Shown: positions 1-6,886, counted from the stretch's first letter. The stretch is 8,255 nt of DNA from Acidimicrobiales bacterium (GCA_023264135.1 JALQSZ010000057.1:1-8255); one strand, 5' to 3'. The notes: a model not told the origin generated them from the sequence alone. Translations and numbers: made by a program.

Positions 1-2
1 CG

Positions 3-1721
3 TACGACGAGGTCATCAAGGGCGGAACCGTCATCGACGGCACTGGCGCCCCGGGCCGCATCGCCGATATCGCAATTCGCGACGGGAAGATCGTCGCCAT
101 CGGCGAGGTTGACGGCGACGCCACGATCGTCACCGACGCGACTGGCCGCATGATCATGCCCGGCGTCATCGATGCGCACACGCATTACGACGCGCAGCTG
201 CTGTGGGATCCAGGCGCGTCGCCATCGGCAAACCACGGCGTCACCACCGTCATCGCAGGCAACTGCGGCTTCACCCTCGCGCCCCTTCGTCCGACCAAAG
301 AAGAAGCGAAGTACCTCCAAGAAATGATGAGCCGGGTCGAGGGCATGCCTCTCCCCGCTCTTCAGCAAGTGTCGTGGGACTGGGAGACGTTCAAGGATTA
401 CCTCGACAAGTTCGAAGGAAACATTTCGGTCAATGCCGGCTGGCTCGCAGGACATTGCGCCATTCGCCGTTACGTCATGGGTCCCGAATCCGTTGGCGGC
501 GAAGCAACGCAAGAACAGATCGACGAAATGGTTGCCGAACTTCGCAAAGCCATCGAGGTCGGTGCACTCGGATGGTCGTTCACTACGTCCGGAAGCCATA
601 GCGACGGCGACGGCCAACCGGTGCCGAGCCGTTGGGCTTCGGAAGAAGAAATGATCGCAATGGCGACCGAGGTTGGAAAGCATGAAGGCACCACGCTTGA
701 AGGAATCGTTCCTGGATGTCTCGACCGCTTCGCCGACGACGAAATCGAATTGCTCGCAACGCTGAGCGCTGCAGCAAATCGCGTCATGAACTGGAACGTG
801 CTCACGATCGATAGCCGCGAGCCCGATCGTGTTGGCCGTCAGGTCGAGGCCTATGACCGCGCCAAGGAAAAGGGTGGCCGTGTGGTTGCGCTCACGATGC
901 CGGTTCTTGTTCCGATGAACATGAATTTCGCTACGTTCTGCGGCATTTGGTTGCTCCCAGGATGGGAAGAAACGCTTCGCTGCGAAATCCCCGAACGCAT
1001 CAAGCGTCTGCAAGACCCCGAGGTTCGGGCCAAGCTTCTTGCCGCGTCCAAGTCTGAAGAAGCCGGTGTTTATCGCCGCATTGCCGACTGGGAGGATTAC
1101 GTCATCGGCGACACGTTCTCGCCCGAGAACGCCGGACTCTCGAACCGAACCGTTTCCGACATTGCAGCTGAGCGTGGCACCGAACCATTCGACACCTTGC
1201 TTGACATCGTCATTGCCGATGAACTGCAAACCGTTTTGTGGCCAGCACCAAAGGACAAGGACCCTGAGTCCTGGCGCATGCGCGTCGAAGCATGGAATGA
1301 CGAACGAATCATGATTGGCGGCTCCGATGCCGGCGCTCACCTCGACCGCATGTGTGGAGCAACCTTCCCCACGCGTTTCTTGGGCGACATGATCAACGGC
1401 CGCAAACTTGTTCCGGTTGAACGCGCTGTGCAACTCATTACGCAAAAGCCTGCACAACTGTTTGGCCTTGTTGATCGCGGAACATTGGTTGAAGGAAACA
1501 ACGCCGACATCGTGGTGTTTGATCCCGCAACCATTGGTTCGGAAAACGCACACATGGTCGCCGACCTTCCCGGCGGTTGTTCACGACTTACTGCCGATTC
1601 CTATGGCATCGAACGCGTTCTTGTGAATGGCCAAGCCGTCATCATCAATGGTCAACCGACCGGCGCAACGCCTGGCACCGTTCTCAAGAGCGGCAAGGAC
1701 ACCTACACCGTTCTTCCGTAA
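3..1721 (+). CDS. D-aminoacylase-type amidohydrolase (COG3653-like), 5'-partial
   Basis: The reading frame is open from the left edge, with 572 residues visible. The first ones (YDEVIKGGTVIDGTG) are the usual N-terminal beta-sandwich of cyclic amidohydrolases, so only a few residues should be missing. The metal-site motif HTH lies at visible residues 59-61, GNCGF with Cys88 follows, and GSDAGAH carries the family's catalytic Asp at 442. The C-terminus returns to the beta-sandwich (ADIVVFDP, then VLVNGQ). This is the amidohydrolase_3 / N-acyl-D-amino-acid deacylase family, which hydrolyses amide bonds in the cytoplasm. Around residues 263-265 the sequence reads NWN in the region where I expect a metal-binding His in characterised D-aminoacylases, so the true substrate may not be an N-acyl-D-amino acid. 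An in-frame ATG at 150 is internal: starting there would delete the sandwich strand. The TAA stop is followed by two hairpins. Family call is firm, substrate unknown. Confidence 0.88.
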   Translation, partial: YDEVIKGGTVIDGTGAPGRIADIAIRDGKIVAIGEVDGDATIVTDATGRMIMPGVIDAHTHYDAQLLWDPGASPSANHGVTTVIAGNCGFTLAPLRPTKEEAKYLQEMMSRVEGMPLPALQQVSWDWETFKDYLDKFEGNISVNAGWLAGHCAIRRYVMGPESVGGEATQEQIDEMVAELRKAIEVGALGWSFTTSGSHSDGDGQPVPSRWASEEEMIAMATEVGKHEGTTLEGIVPGCLDRFADDEIELLATLSAAANRVMNWNVLTIDSREPDRVGRQVEAYDRAKEKGGRVVALTMPVLVPMNMNFATFCGIWLLPGWEETLRCEIPERIKRLQDPEVRAKLLAASKSEEAGVYRRIADWEDYVIGDTFSPENAGLSNRTVSDIAAERGTEPFDTLLDIVIADELQTVLWPAPKDKDPESWRMRVEAWNDERIMIGGSDAGAHLDRMCGATFPTRFLGDMINGRKLVPVERAVQLITQKPAQLFGLVDRGTLVEGNNADIVVFDPATIGSENAHMVADLPGGCSRLTADSYGIERVLVNGQAVIINGQPTGATPGTVLKSGKDTYTVLP

Positions 1722-1737
1722 GTGCGATGAAATCGCA

Positions 1738-1756
1738 GCACCACAACTCGTGGTGC
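1738..1756 (+). other. Small hairpin downstream of the first amidohydrolase
   Basis: A perfect 7-bp inverted repeat (GCACCAC / GTGGTGC) encloses a 5-nt loop, 16 bases after the TAA stop. It sits just ahead of a stronger hairpin, so it may help form the 3' end of the transcript or protect it from exonucleases. It could also be chance in GC-rich DNA. Confidence 0.4.
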
Positions 1757-1764
1757 GAGGTAGT

Positions 1765-1797
1765 TGACGAAGGTCCCCCTCGTGGGGACCTTCGTCA
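1765..1797 (+). terminator. Hairpin terminator without U-tract
   Basis: A perfect 14-bp stem (arms 1765-1778 and 1784-1797) closes a 5-nt loop CTCGT, 43 bases after the first amidohydrolase gene. The stem is GC-rich near the loop (GGTCCCC / GGGGACC). No run of T follows; the next bases are CTTCCTGCC. U-less stem-loop terminators have been proposed in Actinobacteria, so I infer termination or 3'-end stabilisation between the two amidohydrolase genes. That would give the second gene its own promoter. The stem is directly visible; its function is inferred. Confidence 0.65.
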
Positions 1798-1845
1798 CTT
1801 CCTGCCCCATTTCGCTAGGTGCTGCGGAATGCGCGTGTGAAGATG

Positions 1846-1872
1846 CCGAGGCGTCCGAGGGGGACGCTTCGG
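1846..1872 (+). promoter_or_regulatory. Leader hairpin upstream of the second amidohydrolase
   Basis: Arms 1846-1856 (CCGAGGCGTCC) and 1862-1872 (GGACGCTTCGG) form an 11-bp stem with one G-U pair and a 5-nt loop GAGGG. The 3' arm ends 14 bases before the AGGAG ribosome binding site at 1887-1891, so the hairpin does not itself cover that site. It could be an attenuator-like element, a second terminator, or a 5' stabiliser. No T-run follows it, and no known riboswitch pattern is apparent. Confidence 0.4.
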
Positions 1873-1896
1873 ATGAGTCACGAGCCAGGAGCAACC

Positions 1897-3114
1897 ATGG
1901 CAAGCAACAAGTACACGATCATTTCGGCCGACACGCATGCTGGCGGAAGCCATGAGCAATACCGCGAGTACCTCAGCGCGGAATGGCAGGACGAATTTGA
2001 CGCATGGCGCGGTCAGTACAAAAACCCGTGGAAAGACCTCCGCGACACCGATCTTCGCATTCGAAACTGGGACGACGATCGTCGCGATGCTGATCAGCTC
2101 AGCGATGGCGTTGTTGCCGAAGTGGTGTACCCGAATACGGTGCCGCCCTTCTACCCAGGGTTTGTTCTTTTCGCCGGACCACCAACGTCGGAGGACTACG
2201 CGAAACGTCGCGCCGGCATCCACGCTCACAATCGATGGATGGTGGATTTCTGCGCCCGCCAACCCGAACGTCGCGCTGGCATCGGGCAGTTCTTCCTCAA
2301 CGACATCGACGACGCGCTTGAAGACATCAAGTGGATTGCCGACCAAGGTCTGCGCGGTGGCGTTCTACTCCCCAGCGTTGCGCCCGACGTCAAGTGGGTC
2401 GCGCCGCTGTACGACTCGGTGTACGACCCCATCTGGGCCGCATGCCAAGACCTCGACCTCGTGGTGAATCTGCACTCCGGAACCGGATCACCGAACTACG
2501 GCCGGTACGACGTCACTCCCCTTCTCATGATCAACGAAGTGGGGTTCTACGGACAACGTGCGTTCGTCCACCTTCTTCTTTCTGGTGTGTTCGAACGATT
2601 CCCGAAGCTCAAGTTTGTGATGACGGAAGGATCAGCTGCAGATCTCCTTCCGTTGATTGATCGCATGGACGACACAATTCGTCGTGTGAACAAGGGCGAG
2701 ATCGGCGAGCTCAAGTACACGAAAGAAAACGGTCTTCCGAAACTTGCGAGCGAGTACTTCGCGCAGAACTGCTGGGTTGGTTCGAGTTTCCCGAACGTTC
2801 CGGACGCCGCCGCCCGCAAGCGCATGGGCGAGGACCGATTCATGTGGGGAAGCGATTACCCGCACGACGAAGGAACTCCCCCGTTCACTCGTGAACATCT
2901 TCGTCAGGTCTTCCCTGGTGTTGAGGTTCCGGAAATGCGCAAGATCCTCGGCGAGAACGCAGCGAAGTTGTACGGCTTCGACCTTGACGCACTTGCGCCG
3001 ATCGCCGAACAGTACGGACCAACGGTCGAGGAACTTGCCGAACCGCTTACGACACTTCCTGAAGGTGCGAACGAAGCGATCCTCCGAGCCGACGCATACC
3101 TTCGCTCTGCTTGA
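1897..3114 (+). CDS. Amidohydrolase family 2 (ACMSD-like) metal-dependent hydrolase/decarboxylase
   Basis: A 405-residue protein. I chose ATG 1897 because AGGAG (1887-1891) lies 5 bases upstream and the protein then begins MASNKYTIISADTHAGG, the normal family N-terminus. An ATG-like extension to about 1819 would cross the leader hairpin and adds non-family sequence. The family (amidohydro_2, with ACMSD and resorcylate decarboxylases) is a cytoplasmic TIM barrel that hydrolyses or decarboxylates ring or carboxylate substrates. Visible sites are DTH at 12-14 (metal pair), His193 in HSGTGS, MTEGS with Glu244, and GSDYPH with catalytic Asp320. Asp12 replaces the first His of the usual HxH, and Glu244 sits where many relatives have a His. 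It lies tail to tail with the acyl-CoA dehydrogenase operon and shares its terminator. Proteins of this type are common beside actinobacterial steroid and aromatic catabolism genes. Family call is firm, substrate unknown. Confidence 0.88.
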   Translation: MASNKYTIISADTHAGGSHEQYREYLSAEWQDEFDAWRGQYKNPWKDLRDTDLRIRNWDDDRRDADQLSDGVVAEVVYPNTVPPFYPGFVLFAGPPTSEDYAKRRAGIHAHNRWMVDFCARQPERRAGIGQFFLNDIDDALEDIKWIADQGLRGGVLLPSVAPDVKWVAPLYDSVYDPIWAACQDLDLVVNLHSGTGSPNYGRYDVTPLLMINEVGFYGQRAFVHLLLSGVFERFPKLKFVMTEGSAADLLPLIDRMDDTIRRVNKGEIGELKYTKENGLPKLASEYFAQNCWVGSSFPNVPDAAARKRMGEDRFMWGSDYPHDEGTPPFTREHLRQVFPGVEVPEMRKILGENAAKLYGFDLDALAPIAEQYGPTVEELAEPLTTLPEGANEAILRADAYLRSA

Positions 3115-3132
3115 ACCTCGCAATCGTTGGCG

Positions 3133-3174
3133 AAATGAAGAAGGCCCGGGCGTTTGCCCGGGCCTTCTTCATTT
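3133..3174. terminator. Bidirectional terminator between convergent units
   Basis: A perfect 19-bp stem (3133-3151 and 3156-3174) with a 4-nt GTTT loop lies between the stop of the second amidohydrolase (3114) and the stop of the beta dehydrogenase subunit (3189, minus strand). The core is GCCCGGGC-like and both flanks are A/T-rich (AATGAAGAAG / CTTCTTCATT), so each strand ends its stem in a T-rich arm. The symmetry and convergent position fit a terminator serving both transcripts. Confidence 0.9.
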
Positions 3175-3188
3175 GCGAATGGTGTTGC

Positions 3189-4244
3189 TCAGACTGGTGT
3201 GTCTGCAAGCAACTTGCCGAGATGCAGCAGGCTTTGTGTGGTTCCACCGAGGAACAGTTCCTGCTTCTTGGCCCAGAGGTAGTAGCGATGCAACGGGTAG
3301 TCGCGATCGACACCGACACCACCGTGCAAATGCACACAGGCACGAACGACGCGAGCGCCGCCCTCTGATGCCCAGTACTTCGCCGAGGCAGCATGTTCGC
3401 CAGCAGGCAACCCGTCGTTGAGTCGCATCGCTGCTTGCCAACCAGTGAGCTTGATTGCATCGGAATCGATGCGGCAATCGGCAGCACGCTGTGCAACAGC
3501 CTGGAACGTGGCGATCTGACGATCGAACTGCACGCGCTCCTTGACGTACTCGCTCATGATCTCGACAGCCTTTGCGGTCACGCCCGCCATGATGAGCGAC
3601 TGACCGGTTTGTCCGTATTCGATAAGACGATCAAGCGCACCAAGGTCGGCGATCTTCTCTGCCGCAGCACCATTGAAGGTGACCATTGCATCGGGAATGC
3701 CATCGGTTGCGTTCTGACGCTCGATCGAAACGCCATTGGCCTTCGCATCGACGTAGTAGATGCCATCGGCAGCCGACACGATGAAACCATCGGCAACCGT
3801 TCCGAAAGGAACGTTGGTCTTCACACCGGTGAGCGAACCACCAGCGGCCGACAAGTACGGCGTATGCACATCGCCCACGAGTTCATGAAGCGCAACAGTG
3901 ATGATGCGCTCGCCCGAAGCGAGTCCGGCAAGGTGTGCAGGAGCGTGTTCGGCAAGGAACGGCGCTGCCATACCCATGACCGGAAGCGCAGGAACCTGCG
4001 CAACGGTGCGACCAACCTCTTCGAGGACGATTGCTACCTCGGCATAACCGAGACCAGCGCCACCGTCGGCTTCGGGCATACCGATTCCGACAATGCCGAG
4101 ATCGGCAAGTTCACGCCAGAGTGCGAGGTCGACGCCTTCGCCGTCCTCGATCTCCTTGAGGTGTTCCATCGTGCAACGGTCGGTGAGCACCCGATTGGTG
4201 AGGCCGCGCAGTTCTTCTTGATCTGATGAGAATGAGAAATCCAT
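3189..4244 (-). CDS. Acyl-CoA dehydrogenase, beta (non-catalytic) subunit type
   Basis: A 351-residue acyl-CoA dehydrogenase family protein. It starts MDFSFSSDQEELRG, the usual N-terminal helical domain. The C-terminal helical domain has the FAD-contact motif RVQFDRQIATFQAV (237-250) and HLHGGVGVDRDYPLHR (306-320). The middle beta domain is divergent: the YSEPGAGTD flavin segment found in its partner is absent. Both usual positions for the catalytic Glu appear to lack it. By alignment by eye Gly211 occupies the long-chain/isovaleryl site, and LGGTTQS (332-338) replaces the EGTxE-type segment. This matches the non-catalytic subunits of mycobacterial alpha2beta2 dehydrogenases of cholesterol side-chain breakdown (FadE27/FadE28 type). 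The gene follows the alpha gene by 17 bases, with only a weak AGAAAG-like ribosome site. Expected role: shape the heterotetramer and share FAD and acyl-CoA binding sites. Assignment to one FadE orthologue is not supported. Confidence 0.88.
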   Translation of the reverse strand: MDFSFSSDQEELRGLTNRVLTDRCTMEHLKEIEDGEGVDLALWRELADLGIVGIGMPEADGGAGLGYAEVAIVLEEVGRTVAQVPALPVMGMAAPFLAEHAPAHLAGLASGERIITVALHELVGDVHTPYLSAAGGSLTGVKTNVPFGTVADGFIVSAADGIYYVDAKANGVSIERQNATDGIPDAMVTFNGAAAEKIADLGALDRLIEYGQTGQSLIMAGVTAKAVEIMSEYVKERVQFDRQIATFQAVAQRAADCRIDSDAIKLTGWQAAMRLNDGLPAGEHAASAKYWASEGGARVVRACVHLHGGVGVDRDYPLHRYYLWAKKQELFLGGTTQSLLHLGKLLADTPV

Positions 4245-4261
4245 GTGTCTGTTCTTTCTGC

Positions 4262-5437
4262 TCAGCGTGCCGAACGGGGGAAGCCAAGACCGAACATGGC
4301 GATGAGATCGCGCTGCAGTTCGTTGGTTCCGCCACCGAAGGTGAGGATGATCGTGCCGCGGATGCCGGCCTCGAGTTGGCTACGAAGAATGGACTCGGGG
4401 GCATCGGCGTCGAGATACGCACGCGGTCCGAGCACCTCCATAAGGAGTTGGTACGAGTCGAGATAGAACTCGGTGCCGAACACCTTGACGCTCGACGCGT
4501 CGGCCGGGTGCAACTTCTCGGTGCTTGCCGACCACGCGACCTTCCAGTTCGCGAGGCGCAAGTACTCAAGCTTTGCGTGCACCTTGGCGAGGTTGATCTG
4601 CACCCATTCCTGATCGATGACACGGCGGCCATCGGGAAGCTTGGTGTTCTGCGCCCACTCGCGAACATTGGCAAGGTGACGTTCGGGCATACCGCTTGAA
4701 CACAGCGTGACGCGCTCGTGGTTGAGCTGGTTGGTGATGAGTCCCCAACCGCCGTTTTCTTCACCAACGAGATACTTTGCGGGAACGCGCACATCGTCGA
4801 AGTACGTGGCGTTGATGTCGTGCTCGCCCATGAGACGGAGAGGCTGAATCGTGATCCCAGGCGTGTCCATCGGAACGATGATCACGGAAATGCCCTTGTG
4901 CTTCTTCGCTTCCGGATCGGTACGAACGGCGAGCCAGCAGTAGTCAGCGCCACCGGCAAGCGAGGTCCACATTTTCTGACCATTGATGACGTATTCATCG
5001 CCATCGCGAACGGCACGGGTCTGCAGAGCTGCGAGGTCGGTGCCTGCGCCTGGCTCGGAATAACCGATGCAGAAGTGAATGTCGCCAGCGAGGATCTGCG
5101 GAAGGAAGAATTCCTTCTGCCAATCGGTCCCGTAATTCATGATGGTCGGCCCAACCGTGTTCAGCGTGAGCATCGGCACCGGAGCACCAGCACGCATCGA
5201 CTCGTCGAAGAACACGAACTGATCGATCGGGCCGCGAGCCTGACCGCCGTATTCCTTGGGCCAACCGATACCGGCCCAACCGTCGGAGCACATTTGCTTC
5301 CAGACGTCCTTGGTGGCCTGACCGATGCCGTGACTGTGCGAGAGCGCCTCGACCGTCTTGTCATCGAGCAGATTTTCGTAATAACCGCGAAGCTCTGCGC
5401 GCAGGGCTTCCTGTTCTGGTGTGTATCCGATCTCCAT
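4262..5437 (-). CDS. Acyl-CoA dehydrogenase, alpha (catalytic) subunit type
   Basis: A 391-residue acyl-CoA dehydrogenase, full length for the family. It oxidises an acyl-CoA to the alpha,beta-enoyl-CoA with FAD in the cytoplasm. It begins MEIGYTPEQEALRAELR and has the GWPKEYGG turn (58-65). The flavin-binding middle domain carries IGYSEPGAGTDL (124-135) and INGQKMWTS (151-159). Glu241 in LNHERV is the likely catalytic base, in the position used by isovaleryl- and long-chain-type enzymes and by mycobacterial FadE26/FadE29. The C-terminus has FGGGTNELQRDLIAMFG (367-383), typical of those steroid side-chain dehydrogenases. It is the first gene of a two-gene operon with the beta subunit 17 bases downstream. 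The ATG at 5437 has no convincing ribosome site, but TAGGTT lies 7 bases upstream, suggesting a leaderless transcript. The large divergent intergenic region upstream is the likely control point. Substrate unknown; steroid- or terpenoid-CoA is inferred from family resemblance. Confidence 0.9.
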   Translation of the reverse strand: MEIGYTPEQEALRAELRGYYENLLDDKTVEALSHSHGIGQATKDVWKQMCSDGWAGIGWPKEYGGQARGPIDQFVFFDESMRAGAPVPMLTLNTVGPTIMNYGTDWQKEFFLPQILAGDIHFCIGYSEPGAGTDLAALQTRAVRDGDEYVINGQKMWTSLAGGADYCWLAVRTDPEAKKHKGISVIIVPMDTPGITIQPLRLMGEHDINATYFDDVRVPAKYLVGEENGGWGLITNQLNHERVTLCSSGMPERHLANVREWAQNTKLPDGRRVIDQEWVQINLAKVHAKLEYLRLANWKVAWSASTEKLHPADASSVKVFGTEFYLDSYQLLMEVLGPRAYLDADAPESILRSQLEAGIRGTIILTFGGGTNELQRDLIAMFGLGFPRSAR

Positions 5438-5543
5438 GGGCGGAAACCTAGCCTCAGGCGACGGGCGTCACACAAGCGGAGCACATGATTCACTTATGTC
5501 GCACGACAGCCCCCTCCCCGAGGCAAAGAGAACGAGGACACAC
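5438..5543. promoter_or_regulatory. Divergent promoter region between dehydrogenase operon and SDR operon
   Basis: These 106 bases separate divergent genes and must hold promoters for both. For the minus strand, TAGGTT (5450-5445) fits the actinobacterial -10 pattern TAnnnT and lies 7 bases before the ATG at 5437. For the plus strand, CATGAT (5484-5489) lies 6 bases before an in-frame ATG at 5496, a weaker match. Two imperfect operator-like palindromes are visible: ACATGA-TTCAC-TTATGT (5483-5499, one mismatch) and TGTCG-CA-CGACA (5497-5508). No KstR- or KstR2-type operator is apparent. Regulator unknown. Confidence 0.5.
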
Positions 5544-6116
5544 GTGAGGATCAAAGTTGTGGGAAGCGGCCCTTTGGCCGCCCAACTCAGCGCCGCACTC
5601 AGCGATCGCGGCTACGAACCGACTGACTCGGCACCCTACGAGGCACTGGTTTTTGCCCCGTGGGATCCGGCGGTGATGCTCCCCCGTGCGCTTGCCGAAC
5701 TGACCGACGAAGAGTTCGACCTCGCGTGGCAACAGACGATGGATGCGGCGATCGCTGCGTGCGTCGAAGCCCGAGAGGTGTTTGCAGGTGCCGGTGGCGC
5801 GATCGTGCTCACGCTTCCCACCACGGCACTCGCCGGCGGCGACCACTACGCGCATTGGGCGGCAGCAGCCGAAGGCATTCACATCTTCACCAAATCTCTC
5901 GCTCGCCAATGGGGCCCCGAGGGGATTGCGGTGAACGCGCTAGCGGTCTCACCGGAATTGGTGCTGGCCGATGCCGTTGTTGCTGGACCCGTTTCAATCG
6001 CCACACCTGCGGTCCCCGACGCTGACCCCGGTGCCGTCATTGAGTTCCTGTGTTCAACCGATGCCCGCAACCTTGCCGGCCAACTTCTGACCGTGGACGG
6101 TGGATTGTGGATGTAA
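5544..6116 (+). CDS. Degenerate short SDR-family protein, probably non-catalytic partner
   Basis: A 190-residue protein if begun at GTG 5544, which has GAGG 6 bases upstream and gives VRIKVVGSGPLAAQ, a Rossmann-like first strand. An in-frame ATG at 5496, possibly leaderless, would add 16 residues that look unlike the family. The C-terminal half is plainly SDR: FTKSLARQWGPEGIAVNALA (115-134) and LAGQLLTVDGGLWM (177-190). The key residues are missing. There is no TGxxxGxG cofactor loop and no NNAG; Trp105 falls at the catalytic Tyr position, Ala109 at the Lys position, and Pro92 at the Ser position by alignment by eye. It is also some 50-60 residues shorter than typical SDRs. Frame, ends and codon use are intact, so this is not an obvious pseudogene. 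It overlaps the next SDR gene by 10 bases, pointing to coupled translation. I infer a structural or regulatory subunit for the active SDR. Confidence 0.78.
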   Translation: MRIKVVGSGPLAAQLSAALSDRGYEPTDSAPYEALVFAPWDPAVMLPRALAELTDEEFDLAWQQTMDAAIAACVEAREVFAGAGGAIVLTLPTTALAGGDHYAHWAAAAEGIHIFTKSLARQWGPEGIAVNALAVSPELVLADAVVAGPVSIATPAVPDADPGAVIEFLCSTDARNLAGQLLTVDGGLWM

Positions 6117-6877
6117 CGCAAACGCTCGAGGGCCGCGTCGCGATCGTGACCGGTGCCGGTCAAGGTGTCGGCGAAGGAATTGCTCGCAAACTTGCGTCGC
6201 TCGGCGCGCATGTGGTGATCGCCGCGCGTCGCGCCGAAACTGGCGAGCCAGTTGCTGAGGCGATTCGTGTCGCCGGTGGTTCTGCCGAATGCATCGTCAC
6301 CGATGTCACGGCACGTACTTCAATTGCTGCGTGTGTCGAACTCACCGTCGCCTCGCGCGGTCGACTCGATGTCATGGTGCACAACGCGTTTGCCGGTGGA
6401 CACGCAAGTCGCCTCGAGGAAACGCCCGCCGACGCGTGGTTCCAAATGTCGCGTACGTCCGCGTGGGCAAGTTTTTGGTGTGCACAACTTGCGTATCCAC
6501 ATTTGAAAGCGAGCGATCAAGGTCGTCTTGTTCTGGTGACCTCGCCTTCAGGCGTTGAAGGAAGCGCAAATATTCCTCTGTATTCACCAGCGAAGGCAGC
6601 GCAGCGTGCGATCGCGAAGTCGCTTGCACGCGAATGGGGACCGGACGGCATTTGTGTGAACTGCATCGCTCCCGTTGCCGAAACGCCGGCACTTGCGAGC
6701 GCATTCAGCCAGGTTCCGACCTTGCGTGGCGCAATTGAAGCGCGCACTCCACTCGGCCGCATTGGCGATCCCACCGACGACATTGGTGGCGTGGTCGCGT
6801 TCCTTGCCGGACCAGATTCGGGGTACGTGAGTGGCCAAACCATCGTGTGCGATGGCGGTTCGTTCTTGGGCCTCTGA
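6107..6877 (+). CDS. Short-chain dehydrogenase/reductase (SDR), catalytic residues intact
   Basis: A 256-residue classical SDR that should interconvert a hydroxyl and a ketone with NAD(P). It begins at GTG 6107, inside the end of the preceding gene (10-base overlap, different frame), with GGTGG 3 bases upstream. The start is supported because LEGRVAIVTGAGQGVGEG follows at once. The TGAGQGVG cofactor loop is at 15-22, HNAF (92-95) replaces the usual NNAG, and Ser146, Tyr159 and Lys163 (YSPAK) form the catalytic triad. Ser118 sits where the fourth catalytic residue, Asn, is expected. The C-terminus VSGQTIVCDGGSFLGL is normal. RR at 41-42 after the second strand could favour NADP, but this is a weak guess. 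Neighbours suggest oxidation of a hydroxyacyl-CoA or ring hydroxyl in the same pathway as the divergent dehydrogenase. Substrate unknown. Confidence 0.88.
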   Translation: MDVTQTLEGRVAIVTGAGQGVGEGIARKLASLGAHVVIAARRAETGEPVAEAIRVAGGSAECIVTDVTARTSIAACVELTVASRGRLDVMVHNAFAGGHASRLEETPADAWFQMSRTSAWASFWCAQLAYPHLKASDQGRLVLVTSPSGVEGSANIPLYSPAKAAQRAIAKSLAREWGPDGICVNCIAPVAETPALASAFSQVPTLRGAIEARTPLGRIGDPTDDIGGVVAFLAGPDSGYVSGQTIVCDGGSFLGL

Positions 6878-6886
6878 GCAAACAAC

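Noticed and set aside
1722..1896. Riboswitch in the leader of the second amidohydrolase
   Set aside because: Only simple stem-loops are visible; I see no multi-helix junction or conserved ligand-core pattern of a known class.
1795..2346. 183-codon minus-strand frame opposite the second amidohydrolase
   Set aside because: No family signature, no ribosome site, and it covers the leader hairpin and a well-supported plus-strand gene.
3111..3368. Short plus-strand frame with the repeat-like product KKARAFARAFF
   Set aside because: The apparent repeat is the terminator stem read as codons.
3393..4226. 277-codon open frame on the plus strand, antisense to the beta dehydrogenase gene
   Set aside because: Its product shows no family pattern, while the minus-strand frame is a clear acyl-CoA dehydrogenase. 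Long antisense frames are common opposite high-GC coding sequence.
4111..4794. 227-codon minus-strand frame spanning the alpha/beta junction
   Set aside because: It is a frame-shifted shadow of both dehydrogenase genes; its product is low-complexity Ser/Arg-rich sequence.
4718..5488. 256-codon open frame on the plus strand, antisense to the alpha dehydrogenase gene
   Set aside because: Same reason: it mirrors a well-supported gene and has no recognisable domain or start signal.
5438..5543. KstR/KstR2 operator linking the locus to known cholesterol regulons
   Set aside because: Neither the AAC-nn-GTT nor the CAAG-nn-CTTG inverted repeat is present.
5544..6116. Short SDR gene as a pseudogene
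   Set aside because: The frame is intact, codon use matches its neighbours, the C-terminal SDR core is conserved, and it is overlapped by the next gene. Specialisation fits better than decay, though decay is not excluded.
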